This document shows, piece after piece, positions 51,522 through 61,077 of a stretch of 64,000 bases of DNA. Within the stretch, counting starts at the first letter, position 1. Each line of letters begins with the position of its first letter. The stretch comes from an uncultured Clostridia bacterium (GTDB lineage: Bacteria; Bacillota; Clostridia; TANB77; CAG-465). The notes under the pieces are model-generated. The model had not been told where the DNA came from and ran no database searches. It saw nothing but the letters and a program-made list of their open reading frames with translations. The stretch covers positions 1 through 64,000 of the forward strand of contig CAKPEI010000004.1 in assembly GCA_934149365.1 (NCBI GenBank), given 5' to 3'. Both the position numbers and the translations under genes were made by a program.

Positions 51522-51869
51522 ATGAAGAAAAGTTTAGTAGTTGTACTGCTATTATTGTTGTTAATGACTTTTTCGATGAATTTTTGCTTGGCTTCTGGTT
51601 TATCAACAACCATATCTGGTACAGCTAATGATGTTAGTAATGCAACGGATGCAGTTAATAGAATTTGGAATAGTGTTAGACTTGTTTTACAGGTGTTATC
51701 TATAACTATTGTACTTGCTTGTGGTGTAAGATATATGCTTGCGTCAGCAGATCAGAAAGCTGATATTAAAAAAAGTTTAGGAATTCTGGTTATAGGATGT
51801 GCCATTGTTTTTGGTGCAACCATAGTTATACAATTTATAACAACGGTTGCAGGGCAAATATTTGTTTAA
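51522..51869 (+). CDS. VirB2/TrbC-like pilin, copy 2
   Basis: A 115-residue paralogue of the gene before it: signal peptide (MKKSLVVVLLLLLLMTFS), then helix, RYMLASADQKADIKKS loop and helix. The ATG at 51522 has AAGGAG nine bases upstream; the in-frame ATG at 51492 does not. Confidence 0.85.
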   Translation: MKKSLVVVLLLLLLMTFSMNFCLASGLSTTISGTANDVSNATDAVNRIWNSVRLVLQVLSITIVLACGVRYMLASADQKADIKKSLGILVIGCAIVFGATIVIQFITTVAGQIFV

Positions 51870-51891
51870 ACTAATTATGAGGTGTTAGAAA

Positions 51892-52260
51892 ATGAAAAAG
51901 AAAATAAATTTATTGCTAATTTTTGCGCTACTTTCCTTAGTTTTATTTGTTGGAAGCTCTATCTATGCTGATATTTTGGATTATAATACTCCTATAACTT
52001 CCACAGGAAGTGGTTCTACAAAATTAGACAATTCTGTTAGAGGAGTATGGACTATTATAAAGACCGTTTTACAAGTTAGTGCTGTAGGTGTGTTTTTGTT
52101 TGCTGGGGTGAGATATATGATGGCGTCAGCAGACCAAAAAGCTGAAATTAAAAAGAGCATGACTACCCTTGTTATTGGTGCAACGATAACTTTTGCTGCA
52201 TCAACGATAATACCATATATTGTGACTGTAGTTAAACAGTTGCTATTGAACCAAGACTAA
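51892..52260 (+). CDS. VirB2/TrbC-like pilin, copy 3
   Basis: A 122-residue paralogue with signal peptide, helix, the RYMMASADQKAEIKKS loop and second helix. The mature N-terminus differs from the other copies (YNTPITSTGSGS), so the subunits probably vary where they are exposed. GAGGTGTT precedes the ATG. Confidence 0.84.
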   Translation: MKKKINLLLIFALLSLVLFVGSSIYADILDYNTPITSTGSGSTKLDNSVRGVWTIIKTVLQVSAVGVFLFAGVRYMMASADQKAEIKKSMTTLVIGATITFAASTIIPYIVTVVKQLLLNQD

Positions 52261-52276
52261 TGATGGGGGGATCACG

Positions 52277-52636
52277 TTGAATAAAAATGTATTAACTATT
52301 ATTTTGATTTTTGCCATATTGATACTATTTAGTTCTACTATAATAGCTACGGGTAAAAGTTTTATAACTGGTACAGAACCTATAGCACCGAGCGGGAATG
52401 CACAAATAACGAGTGTTGCCCCTAAAATTTGGTTTAGTGTAAAACTTGTTTTACAAGTGTTGGCATTATCTGCTTTTTTAGTTACAGGTATAAAATATAT
52501 GATGGCATCAGCAGATCAGAAAGCTGATATTAAAAAATCTTTGATTATGACGATTATAGGAGTGGCTCTTGTTTTTGGAACTACTATCGTAATTGACTTT
52601 GTAACTGGTGTTGCTAAACAAGTAATGGGAACGTAA
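52277..52636 (+). CDS. VirB2/TrbC-like pilin, copy 4
   Basis: A 119-residue paralogue with the KYMMASADQKADIKKS loop between two helices. TTG start six bases after GGGGGG. A long hairpin follows it, marking the end of the pilin array. Confidence 0.83.
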   Translation: MNKNVLTIILIFAILILFSSTIIATGKSFITGTEPIAPSGNAQITSVAPKIWFSVKLVLQVLALSAFLVTGIKYMMASADQKADIKKSLIMTIIGVALVFGTTIVIDFVTGVAKQVMGT

Positions 52637-52654
52637 ATATTACGAAAATATTAC

Positions 52655-52703
52655 AAAAGTTTATAAATATTATTTAAATAATATTATTTATAGACTTTTT
52701 TTT
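52655..52703 (+). terminator. Terminator-like hairpin after the pilin array
   Basis: An AT-rich inverted repeat (AAAAGTTTATAAATA... / ...TATTTATAGACTTTT) followed by a T tract. Confidence 0.7.
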
Positions 52704-52749
52704 ATTTAAGTGATAAAATAAAAGCGACTAGGAGTCTGTGGAGGAAGAA

Positions 52750-53367
52750 ATGAGAGAAAATCGTACAAAATTATTATTTGTTACTATTGCTATTTGTTTG
52801 TTTGCATTGTTGTTTGGAAGTGTTTATGCAGATAGTTCTGACTGGTGGTCAGCAGCAACAAGTTTTTTTAATGGTACAGATTGGAGAAGTCAACAGGATA
52901 ATAATATGCTTTCCGAATTGAAAAATATAATAAAAATGGGAGGAAATGCTATATTTTTAATTGTTACTGTATTGCTTGGGATAAAATATATGGCTTCGAG
53001 CGCAGAAGGAAAAGGTGATGTCAAAGAGGGCCTAACTGGACTGATTATTGCCATAGTTTTATTTTATGGATGGACAGCAATAGATAATATTTTAACTAGA
53101 TCAGGTGGCTCTTTTGATTATTGGTTTGGAACAAATGATGCAGGTACAACTATAACAAATATTTATGGCACGATAGTTTCTATATTAAACTATGTTGCAG
53201 TTGGCGTTTTAATTTTTGTAGGAGTTAAGTATTTGTTTGCTGGAGCTGAGGGAAAAGCTGACTTGAAAGGCAGAGGAGTACCATTTGTCATAGGCTTGGT
53301 TATGACTTTTGCTACAATATCTTTCTTGAACTTCTTAATTGGAGTTGTGGGAGATTTTATTCAATAA
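52750..53367 (+). CDS. Fused double VirB2-like protein
   Basis: A 205-residue exported protein holding two VirB2-like helix-loop-helix units in one chain. The loops are KYMASSAEGKGDVKEG (near residue 83) and KYLFAGAEGKADLKGR (near residue 168), in place of the SADQKADIKK of the single-unit pilins. This may be an internal duplication that acts as a base or adaptor for the pilins. The ATG at 52750 follows GGAGG; GTG at 52738 lies in front of it. Confidence 0.8.
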   Translation: MRENRTKLLFVTIAICLFALLFGSVYADSSDWWSAATSFFNGTDWRSQQDNNMLSELKNIIKMGGNAIFLIVTVLLGIKYMASSAEGKGDVKEGLTGLIIAIVLFYGWTAIDNILTRSGGSFDYWFGTNDAGTTITNIYGTIVSILNYVAVGVLIFVGVKYLFAGAEGKADLKGRGVPFVIGLVMTFATISFLNFLIGVVGDFIQ

Positions 53368-53391
53368 TTATTTGAGGAGGTTGTTATACAC

Positions 53392-53757
53392 ATGGGAGGA
53401 GCATATTTTGTACCTAGGAGTGTAAAGGGAGAAAGTAGAATATTATTCATATTTACAATTAAATCATTTATATTGACGATTGCATTTGGCTTAATAGGAG
53501 TGTTAATTTGGACATTGTTGGGTAGTGTTATGAGTATACCATTGGTTGCAGGGTTAATTCTAGTAGGAATAACTGGAGGTATTGGATACGTTATAGGAGC
53601 CGTTACAATTCCTGACTCACCTATGATGGGACCACTGAGAAAAGCTGGTGGCGAGAATATATTTGATATATTGTTAAGACTTATTGCTTTTAGAGGTAAG
53701 AAGAAAATTTATTTATATAATTATAAAAGAGAAGAAAACAAAGGAGGAAAAAAATAA
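53392..53757 (+). CDS. PrgI/VirB3-like membrane protein
   Basis: A 121-residue protein with two membrane helices (about residues 24-65) in an N-terminal half starting FVPRSVKGESRIL, and a basic C-terminal segment. Position just before the VirB4-like genes and the PrgI-like shape (Y/F-x-P-R/K near the start) indicate the VirB3 role in the inner-membrane complex. GAGGAGG upstream. Stop and next start overlap (TAATG). Confidence 0.75.
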   Translation: MGGAYFVPRSVKGESRILFIFTIKSFILTIAFGLIGVLIWTLLGSVMSIPLVAGLILVGITGGIGYVIGAVTIPDSPMMGPLRKAGGENIFDILLRLIAFRGKKKIYLYNYKREENKGGKK

Positions 53758-55085
53758 TGGGAAGCTTAAGTGGTGTAAATGGTATAATAATTATTATGTT
53801 TGGGGTTGTATTACTTCTTGCTGCGACAGTTTGGGTTATAGTAAGCTCTAGAGCCAAAAAAAGTAATGAAGAAAAAAATGAAGATAATAAGGTGAAAAGT
53901 AAGACTTCAAAATCTGAAAATCCTTATAAGAAAAATCCTAATGCAGCTGTTAACAAAGAAGATATATTTAATTTTATGAATTTTGATAGAATAGAGGACA
54001 ATATGATAATTCAAGATGGCGGAAAAAAATATAATGCCATAATAAAATGTAAAGGTATAAATTACAACCTTATGTCTGAAGTTGAACAATTGTCTGTTGA
54101 AGAAGGATTTATAACTTTTCTAAATACTTTAAAAAGTCCTATACAACTTTATGTCCAAGCAAATAATATTAATTTAAAAGACAGCATATCAAAGTATAAT
54201 GACAATATGAAAGGATTAGAAACGGAGTACGAAGATCTATCTTCAAAATATACAATGCTTGTTAATTCATTGGATGCAACAGATGAAGAAATTGCCGCTG
54301 TAGAAGCTAAAAGAAACAGTATTCAAAATGTATTGGAATACGGGCATGATATAGTAAGATATGTTGAAAGACTAGCGTTAAACAAAGCTATGCTTCAAAG
54401 AAATTTTTATATAGTTGTTTCATATTATTCATCAGAACTAACAGTTGGGACTGAATTTAAAAAAGAAGAAATTGCAGACATGTGCTATACTGAATTATTT
54501 ACTAGAGTTCAAAATATACAAAGTGGTTTATTAACATGTTCAGTATCTTCTGAAATTTTATCTTCTAATGATTTAGCTGAATTGTTATATTCTGCGTACA
54601 ACAGGGATGATGAAAATTATATAAATGTTAGACAAGCATTAGAGTCAGGTTTCCATAGACTATATTCTACTTCTGAAGATGCAATTCAAAAGAAACATGA
54701 TAGACTAATGGAAACTATGCGTGAGGAGGCAGAATACAAGGCTATTTCAGCATTAGCAAAAGCTGTTGAAGAAGGTACCTATGTTTCTCCACAGGCTGCA
54801 GAAAGTGCATATGATCAGGAAGTTAGTAAGCAAGCTATAGATTTGGTGAAAAGTGAAAGAATTGATGATAAAATTAAGGATAAAGCAAAAAAAATAATAG
54901 TGGAAGAGTATAAAGAAAATGAAAGAAAAAGGATACAATCAATAAAAGAAGAACAGAAAAAAATATTAGAAGATGGAAAAAATGCGGAAGAACATAAACA
55001 AGATAACCAAAAGAATGAAGAGAGTATTGTTCAAGAACTAGACAAAAAACAAGAAGAAAATACTGATGATGAAACAATAGTGTAA
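53757..55085 (+). CDS. VirB4 N-terminal-domain-like protein without ATPase motifs
   Basis: A 442-residue protein with an N-terminal membrane helix (about residues 8-30), a basic linker and a globular region (EDNMIIQDGGKKYNAIIKCKG near residue 82) that resembles the N-terminal domain of TraC/VirB4. No Walker A or B is seen. The last ~130 residues are a charged, probably coiled-coil tail. It may be a membrane anchor for the true VirB4 encoded next. Its ATG overlaps the previous stop. Confidence 0.65.
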   Translation: MGSLSGVNGIIIIMFGVVLLLAATVWVIVSSRAKKSNEEKNEDNKVKSKTSKSENPYKKNPNAAVNKEDIFNFMNFDRIEDNMIIQDGGKKYNAIIKCKGINYNLMSEVEQLSVEEGFITFLNTLKSPIQLYVQANNINLKDSISKYNDNMKGLETEYEDLSSKYTMLVNSLDATDEEIAAVEAKRNSIQNVLEYGHDIVRYVERLALNKAMLQRNFYIVVSYYSSELTVGTEFKKEEIADMCYTELFTRVQNIQSGLLTCSVSSEILSSNDLAELLYSAYNRDDENYINVRQALESGFHRLYSTSEDAIQKKHDRLMETMREEAEYKAISALAKAVEEGTYVSPQAAESAYDQEVSKQAIDLVKSERIDDKIKDKAKKIIVEEYKENERKRIQSIKEEQKKILEDGKNAEEHKQDNQKNEESIVQELDKKQEENTDDETIV

Positions 55086-55098
55086 TTGGGAGGTAACT

Positions 55099-57096
55099 AT
55101 GAAAAAAGAAAAAATAAAAAAGGTTAAAAAAGGTGCTGTTGAAGAGAATAAGGAAGAATTAGTAAGCCAATCTCAAGATATAGAGCAGGTAATGAAAATC
55201 AACAAGTCAACTTTAAAGGACTTGCTTGCTCCATCGGGAATTGATGCATCTCATTTTGATTATTTGGAAATTTTTTCAAAAATTTCAAGATATGCCAGAA
55301 CTTTTTATGTGACTACGTTACCTAGACAAGCTACATTCCCATATTTCTTATCAAACATATATGAGTTTGGGGATGTTAATACTTCGGTATATATTCATCC
55401 AATTTCTGAAACAACATCTCAAAATGAACTTAACAAAACAATAGTAGAAATACAATCTGAGAGATATGTTGCTCACGATAGAGGTGATATCAACAGGGAG
55501 TCAGTGCTTACTGCTAAACAAGCCGAAGCAGAGGCTCTAAGAGATCAAATTGCAGCTGGATATAATAAGTTGTTTGAAGCTACAATAATATGTACATTAT
55601 TTGCGTATTCAAAGGCTGAATTAGATAAGATGTCAGAATTATTAGCCATGGAAGCATCTAAGAATTTAGTTGGATTAAAAACTGCATGGGCTTTGCAAGA
55701 AGAAGGATTTAAATCTAATTTACCTTTAAATACAAACACTATTAAAAGAAAACATACTTTTGATAGAGGATCAATGTCTACTGTGTTTCCATTTGTAAAT
55801 GCAGAAGTAGGACATCATACGGGAGTTCCTATCGGAATCAATAAGCAAACAGGTCTTCCAGTAATATTTGATAACTTTGATCATTCTATGACCAATTACA
55901 ATATGATTATATTTGGAAAGTCCGGTGCTGGTAAATCAGTAACTATAAAAACTATTATGGCTAGATCAGCTGTATTAATGGGAATTGAAAATTTGGTTCT
56001 AGATGCAGAAGGTGAGTATGTGTCTATGGCTGAAACATTAAGAGGAATTAATATTGATATTAGCCCTAGTAGTAATACAATAATTAATATATTCGATATT
56101 GAACCTGAAATAACAAAGGATGAGATTACAGGTAGGGAAATTTTTACTTTGAATGTAGAGAACAAAGTAGAAGACGTTACACAAGCACTTCTTACTATGG
56201 CTAGGGGTTCTACCAAAAGTGAAGAAGTAACAGAGTTAACTAAGCAAATAATTAGTGAAGTTGTTGCAGAAGAATATAAAGAAAGAGGATTTACAAATGA
56301 TATAGATAGTTTATATCTTGACTCTGATGAATTATCTGGTAAAATAACTAAGCAGAAGAAGGAAATGCCTACAATAAGTTCGTGGTATGATAGATTAGAA
56401 AAGAAAGCTAGAGAAAATGACAATGCTACGTATGAATTCCATTACAACTATTTAATAAAGGTAATGAAACAATATTGTAGAAAATTTGATGGACAAATGG
56501 CATATTTTGATGGGCAGTCAACTTTTGATCTTATGGAGGGATGTCCTTTTATAAACATCAACATATCTCAACTTGAAGAAAGATTTGCAAGACCACTTGC
56601 ACAGCAGATACTTCTTTCTTGGATTTGGGAAAAATATGTTAAAAAGAACAGCGAAGATAAATCTAAGGCAAGGCATAAGAGAGTTTTAGTGGATGAGGCA
56701 TGGATGCTTTTGGCTTATCCCGAAGCGGTAGACTTCTTAAATACAATGGCAAGAAGAGCAAGAAAAAGAAATGTATCACTTACCGTTGTATCACAGAAAT
56801 TCCAAGATTTCTACGAAAACAAAGCTGCGCAGGCTGTACTTACGTCTGCAGAGACTAAATTGTTCTTGGCACAAGATAAATCTGAAATAGAATATTTAAA
56901 AGAGGTATTTAAGTTAAGTGATGGCGAAACAGATTTTTTACTTACTGCTACTCGTGGTGAGGGATTATTAAGATTGGGATATGAATCAGCTGTTATAGCT
57001 ATTAAACCTACTCAAAAAGAATTTGAATTTGTTGAAACAAACTTATCTAAAATAATAGAAATGAAAAAAAGAAAACAACAGCAGAGTGAGTTGTAG
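55099..57096 (+). CDS. VirB4 family type IV secretion ATPase
   Basis: Cytoplasmic ATPase that powers assembly of the type IV apparatus. At 665 residues it has the VirB4 N-terminal domain (about 35-260), Walker A FGKSGAGKS near residue 275, Walker B RVLVDEAWMLL near residue 535 and the SQKFQDF sensor region. It resembles the TcpF/TraC group of Gram-positive systems. GGGAGG precedes the ATG. It overlaps nothing upstream, and the next gene's possible GTG start lies inside its end. Confidence 0.93.
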   Translation: MKKEKIKKVKKGAVEENKEELVSQSQDIEQVMKINKSTLKDLLAPSGIDASHFDYLEIFSKISRYARTFYVTTLPRQATFPYFLSNIYEFGDVNTSVYIHPISETTSQNELNKTIVEIQSERYVAHDRGDINRESVLTAKQAEAEALRDQIAAGYNKLFEATIICTLFAYSKAELDKMSELLAMEASKNLVGLKTAWALQEEGFKSNLPLNTNTIKRKHTFDRGSMSTVFPFVNAEVGHHTGVPIGINKQTGLPVIFDNFDHSMTNYNMIIFGKSGAGKSVTIKTIMARSAVLMGIENLVLDAEGEYVSMAETLRGINIDISPSSNTIINIFDIEPEITKDEITGREIFTLNVENKVEDVTQALLTMARGSTKSEEVTELTKQIISEVVAEEYKERGFTNDIDSLYLDSDELSGKITKQKKEMPTISSWYDRLEKKARENDNATYEFHYNYLIKVMKQYCRKFDGQMAYFDGQSTFDLMEGCPFININISQLEERFARPLAQQILLSWIWEKYVKKNSEDKSKARHKRVLVDEAWMLLAYPEAVDFLNTMARRARKRNVSLTVVSQKFQDFYENKAAQAVLTSAETKLFLAQDKSEIEYLKEVFKLSDGETDFLLTATRGEGLLRLGYESAVIAIKPTQKEFEFVETNLSKIIEMKKRKQQQSEL

Positions 57097-57118
57097 TAAA
57101 TTTGAAAGTGGTGAAGAA

Positions 57119-58519
57119 ATGGTGTTTAGTAAATTTCGAAAAATAATAACATGTTTATTAGTTGTTTTGGTTTTGTTTAGCTTTGGAAATTGTATATATG
57201 CTGAAATAAATGAAGATTATTATAATCAAAACTTAGGTGCATTTAAAGTTGCTGATACTAAAGATAACTTAAATAAAAAAACACTGGCTAGTATACTTTT
57301 GGATGCTATAGGATCATTGGTATATGCCTTAGCTAGTTTGGGGGAATGGTTATTGGGAAATATATTCCAAGCTGCTACTGGTGGAGATGCTGCAAATAAT
57401 ATTTTCCCTTGGGCAGATGCTATAGTTTTTAATGCAATACCATTTCTTGACGTTAACTTCTTAAATCCACATAGCACAGGTACTGTTGTAGGATTAATAC
57501 AAGATGTTTTAAAATCAACATATGGTACCATATTTGGACTTGCAATATCGTTCTTTTCTATTGCAGTTATGGTAGCTGGCGTGAAAGTTGCTGTATCTAC
57601 TATAGCTTCTGAAAAAGCTAAATATAAACAAGCTTTATGGGATTGGGCAGTGGGTTTAATGCTATTATTTACAATTCATATATTTATAGCTTTCGTATTT
57701 TATTTAAATGAATCTTTAGTAGATAAGGCTAGTAATATTGCTTCAACAAGTTTAAATAGTGAACAAGCTAAGCAAGTGTTGAATGTATCTAATAACATTA
57801 CAGACTATGAAACTGCTGTGGATAATTTTATAGATGCTATGGGAAGCCTTCATTTAACTGATATTACATCATTGGGTCTTGGGAGATTAATAGACGGAAT
57901 TGATAGCAGCAATTTACCAGATTTAGAGACATCTAAATCTATAGTAAAATCAAATGCAGAACTATCAGTTATATTGCTTCAGGATGAAAGATATAGATAT
58001 TGGAGATTTGGAGATCGAAATAAATGGTATTCAGTTGATGCTTCATCTTCTGATAAATTTTGGACTTGGAGTAGAGGAGATAATGATTTAATTAGAGTTT
58101 TGGCAGCTAACGTACAATATCTTACACAAAATAGTGACGATCTAAAATCATATGAAGAAGAATATAAAAAGTTGAAAGAAAAATCTGATAAGACAGATAA
58201 TGAAAAGGCTCAAATGGATTTCTATGCTTCGCAAATAGAAGCATATAAATATTATGTGAAAAAGGAAGGAACTGGTTCTGGTAAAAGTTTAATTGCAAAT
58301 TTAGCACAATACTTTAAGAATGCAGCATGGACTTTTGGAGCTAATAGTTGGAAAACAGATAAAGTTGTAATACAAAATGCGATAATGTATGCTATTTTAG
58401 TAGTGCAGTCATTTATATTTTTAATTGCTTACATTAAGAGATTATTTTATGTTATAATGCTAGCAATGATGGCTCCGGCCGTTGTAGTTTATGATTTCTT
58501 TAATAAAACTATATCTTAA
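57119..58519 (+). CDS. VirB6/TrbL-like channel protein, N-terminal part
   Basis: A 466-residue protein with a signal peptide (MVFSKFRKIITCLLVVLVLF), several membrane helices near residues 55-210, a hydrophilic loop of ~200 residues, and two final helices ending RLFYVIMLAMMAPAVVVYDFFNK. This last sequence is the region where TrbL/VirB6 proteins normally continue into the next helices. Here the gene stops and the rest seems to be the next gene. The ATG at 57119 is favoured over GTG at 57086 because it directly starts the signal peptide. Confidence 0.75.
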   Translation: MVFSKFRKIITCLLVVLVLFSFGNCIYAEINEDYYNQNLGAFKVADTKDNLNKKTLASILLDAIGSLVYALASLGEWLLGNIFQAATGGDAANNIFPWADAIVFNAIPFLDVNFLNPHSTGTVVGLIQDVLKSTYGTIFGLAISFFSIAVMVAGVKVAVSTIASEKAKYKQALWDWAVGLMLLFTIHIFIAFVFYLNESLVDKASNIASTSLNSEQAKQVLNVSNNITDYETAVDNFIDAMGSLHLTDITSLGLGRLIDGIDSSNLPDLETSKSIVKSNAELSVILLQDERYRYWRFGDRNKWYSVDASSSDKFWTWSRGDNDLIRVLAANVQYLTQNSDDLKSYEEEYKKLKEKSDKTDNEKAQMDFYASQIEAYKYYVKKEGTGSGKSLIANLAQYFKNAAWTFGANSWKTDKVVIQNAIMYAILVVQSFIFLIAYIKRLFYVIMLAMMAPAVVVYDFFNKTIS

Positions 58520-58538
58520 AGCAAGATAGGAGGATCTT

Positions 58539-59642
58539 ATGGGTGGAAAAAAGGGAGGACCAGTACTTAATTCTTGGATAAAGGAATTCTGTACATTGGT
58601 ATTTATACAGACAATACAAGCTTTTATATATGCTATTATAATATCTATTATAGTTAAAATGTCTTTCTTATCTATAGAGGATGTAGATGATAGAAATGCT
58701 AGTATGGGTATTATTTGTGTTGTTGCATTGACATCTGTTTTTAAGGTTGAAGAACTAATTAAAAAAATATTTGGAATAGGTAACTCCAAAGCAGATGTAC
58801 GTGGTGCTATGTCTAGCTTGGCAAAAACTGCAATTGCTTGGAATTTTGGAAAAAGGGTATTGGATAATACTACAAAAGTTGCTGGCGGAATTAAATCTAG
58901 ACAAGATGCCGCAAAAGGAAGACAAAAACTTAAAAGTAGGATGGAAAGAGATCAAGCTACATTTGGAATTGGTGGCAATGTACCAGATGAAGCAATGAAT
59001 GATATAGGACCTCAAACCCAACAAGAGGGATTGGGAGCTGAAACAACTACTGCTGTTGATCCTGGCACTTATGGTGGAACAACACATTTTAATAATCAAG
59101 CTAGAGAAGTAGCTAATCAAAAACCACAAACAGGTAATAACGTTACTAAAAATGGAAAAAATATTAGGGACTATAATGCCATGATGGATAAATATCAGGA
59201 TCAACTTGATGAATTAAAGAAAAAAAGACAGGAAGGTACTAAACAGATTTTACGTGGTATAGGTGAAACTGCTGGTGCTGTACCAGGAGCTTTGGCTGGA
59301 GCTGTGATTGGAGGTGCCGATGGAGATTTAGATTCGGCATTAAGAGGAGCAGCCGTGGGCATGGGTATAGGAGATACTATAGGTGGCTCTATGGCGGAAG
59401 GGGCATATAAATATGGAGCGGTAGCGGCTAGTACGCCTTCTAAGATTACTAATTCCATAGATACTGTGAAAAAAATACAAAAAGCAGTTGCCGAACAAGA
59501 TATAGATGGCAAGGGCTTAACAAAAGCAAAAAATTTGGCAACAGCATATTATAAGCAAGCTACTAAAAATAGAGTTACAGAAAAAGAATTACAAGCTATG
59601 ATTAAGAAAGCTAATGAGGCAAATGCAGATAATGCAAACTAG
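58539..59642 (+). CDS. VirB6/TrbL-like channel protein, C-terminal part
   Basis: A 367-residue protein that begins with the segment expected to follow the previous gene in a single TrbL/VirB6 chain (NSWIKEFCTLVFIQTIQAFIYAI), with two membrane helices in the first 75 residues. A long soluble region follows, including a glycine-rich patch at about 245-295 (GAVPGALAGAVIGGA). It has its own AGGAGG and ATG and lies in a different frame from the gene before, so it is a separate polypeptide. Confidence 0.72.
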   Translation: MGGKKGGPVLNSWIKEFCTLVFIQTIQAFIYAIIISIIVKMSFLSIEDVDDRNASMGIICVVALTSVFKVEELIKKIFGIGNSKADVRGAMSSLAKTAIAWNFGKRVLDNTTKVAGGIKSRQDAAKGRQKLKSRMERDQATFGIGGNVPDEAMNDIGPQTQQEGLGAETTTAVDPGTYGGTTHFNNQAREVANQKPQTGNNVTKNGKNIRDYNAMMDKYQDQLDELKKKRQEGTKQILRGIGETAGAVPGALAGAVIGGADGDLDSALRGAAVGMGIGDTIGGSMAEGAYKYGAVAASTPSKITNSIDTVKKIQKAVAEQDIDGKGLTKAKNLATAYYKQATKNRVTEKELQAMIKKANEANADNAN

Positions 59643-60238
59643 TGTTAAAGGAAGTGAGTAGTATCTTTAATATAATAGAAAGTTATTCAAAATTGACTAA
59701 AGCACAAAAAAAAGTCGGATTGCTATTAATAGTGTTTGTGATTTTGATGGTGAGCACAAGTATATTGAGAATCATTAACAAGAATAATAAAACGACGTGG
59801 AAGTATGGAAGTTTTACTTCTGCTAGTGACATTTTATATAAAGCTGAAATTATTGATAATAGAAGAATATATTGGAGTATAAAAGAAATAATAAATAATT
59901 TCTTGTCTACTATGCAAGATGCCGAGTTTGATGACACTGCTTCTATTGATAAGAAAACAGTCTCAGATTATTATTCTGTGTTGTCTGATGAATATAAAAG
60001 AACAATGAGCAATGAAGAGTTTGAGGAAAAAGCTAAAAACTTTATTTTAAGTTTCTTATTAGAAGATCATCTAGGTAATAAATATGTTGATGAATTTATT
60101 ATCAAAAATGTCTATTTGTTTGATAATAATAAGTATTTGTGTGAACTTTCTCTTAAGGATTCTGACGATACGGTAGGATATTTTGGAGTAGAACTTGATG
60201 AAAATAAGGCAAAGTTTTCCATATTTTATATTGAATAG
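59642..60238 (+). CDS. VirB8-like membrane-anchored protein (tentative)
   Basis: A 198-residue protein with one membrane helix (about residues 26-44) and an extracytoplasmic alpha/beta region. Size and layout match VirB8/TcpC-type NTF2-like proteins, but no diagnostic motif is seen. The GTG start overlaps the stop of the previous gene (TAGTG), implying coupling; a separate ribosome binding site is not obvious. Confidence 0.5.
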   Translation: MLKEVSSIFNIIESYSKLTKAQKKVGLLLIVFVILMVSTSILRIINKNNKTTWKYGSFTSASDILYKAEIIDNRRIYWSIKEIINNFLSTMQDAEFDDTASIDKKTVSDYYSVLSDEYKRTMSNEEFEEKAKNFILSFLLEDHLGNKYVDEFIIKNVYLFDNNKYLCELSLKDSDDTVGYFGVELDENKAKFSIFYIE

Positions 60239-60247
60239 GTGGATATT

Positions 60248-61063
60248 ATGAACATTTTAAAAGAAAATAAAAAAATATTTGTATTATTGCTTGTTATATC
60301 AGTAATTATTGTTTTGTGTGTAATATGGTTACCAAAAAAAGACGTAGAACTTAGTCATTACAAACAGTTTTCTGATGAGGAGATTGATGCTAAAGTGTCG
60401 AAAGAATATGGAAATGATTTATTATATTCTTTTTATTCTCAAAATGAGGAATATTTAACTAATAAAGTTTTGCAAAGTTTTCTAGAATTTAATAATATTT
60501 CTAAAAATGATTATTTTAATTGGTTAAAGAATAATGGTTTTGATACTTATAACATTAAATTTGGGAAAACTACAAAACATACATATAAATCTACTAACAT
60601 ATACTCTATAAGTTGCAATTTTGGTGATGTAAACAAAAATATTAATATAATTGAGACAGCTCCAGAGAATTGGCATTATACTATAGGAAGTTTTGTAGAC
60701 TTTTACAATGTACCTATAAAAGAGAATGGGGATTCATGTGGTGTTATTGTAAATAGCATATATCAAGACTTAGAGTATGTTGAACTTGATTGCAGTTTAT
60801 ATGTTGATGATAATGATTACAGTATAATTGATGTTACTCAATCCGATTCTGTAATTCTTACTTTGTCTGATAAATCAAGTATAATAATGGCTACAAACAA
60901 TATAAATTTTGATGAACATATATTAGATAATAAAAAATATATAGAATTCAAATGTATATTTAATATACCAATTGATTTGCAAGATACGATAACATTAATT
61001 AAATTTAATACCTTTTCTATTAATGAAAAGGACATTAGTATAAATATAAAATGGAATAGATAA
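60248..61063 (+). CDS. Membrane-anchored protein of the type IV locus, unknown family
   Basis: A 271-residue protein with one N-terminal membrane helix (about residues 9-27) and an extracytoplasmic, beta-rich remainder with repeated Asp/Asn/Ile strands. No family is recognised. The ATG at 60248 follows AGGTGG; the earlier GTG at 60239 lies within it. Its place in the operon suggests an outer or wall-facing part. Confidence 0.6.
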   Translation: MNILKENKKIFVLLLVISVIIVLCVIWLPKKDVELSHYKQFSDEEIDAKVSKEYGNDLLYSFYSQNEEYLTNKVLQSFLEFNNISKNDYFNWLKNNGFDTYNIKFGKTTKHTYKSTNIYSISCNFGDVNKNINIIETAPENWHYTIGSFVDFYNVPIKENGDSCGVIVNSIYQDLEYVELDCSLYVDDNDYSIIDVTQSDSVILTLSDKSSIIMATNNINFDEHILDNKKYIEFKCIFNIPIDLQDTITLIKFNTFSINEKDISINIKWNR

Positions 61064-61077
61064 AGGAGTGTGATACT

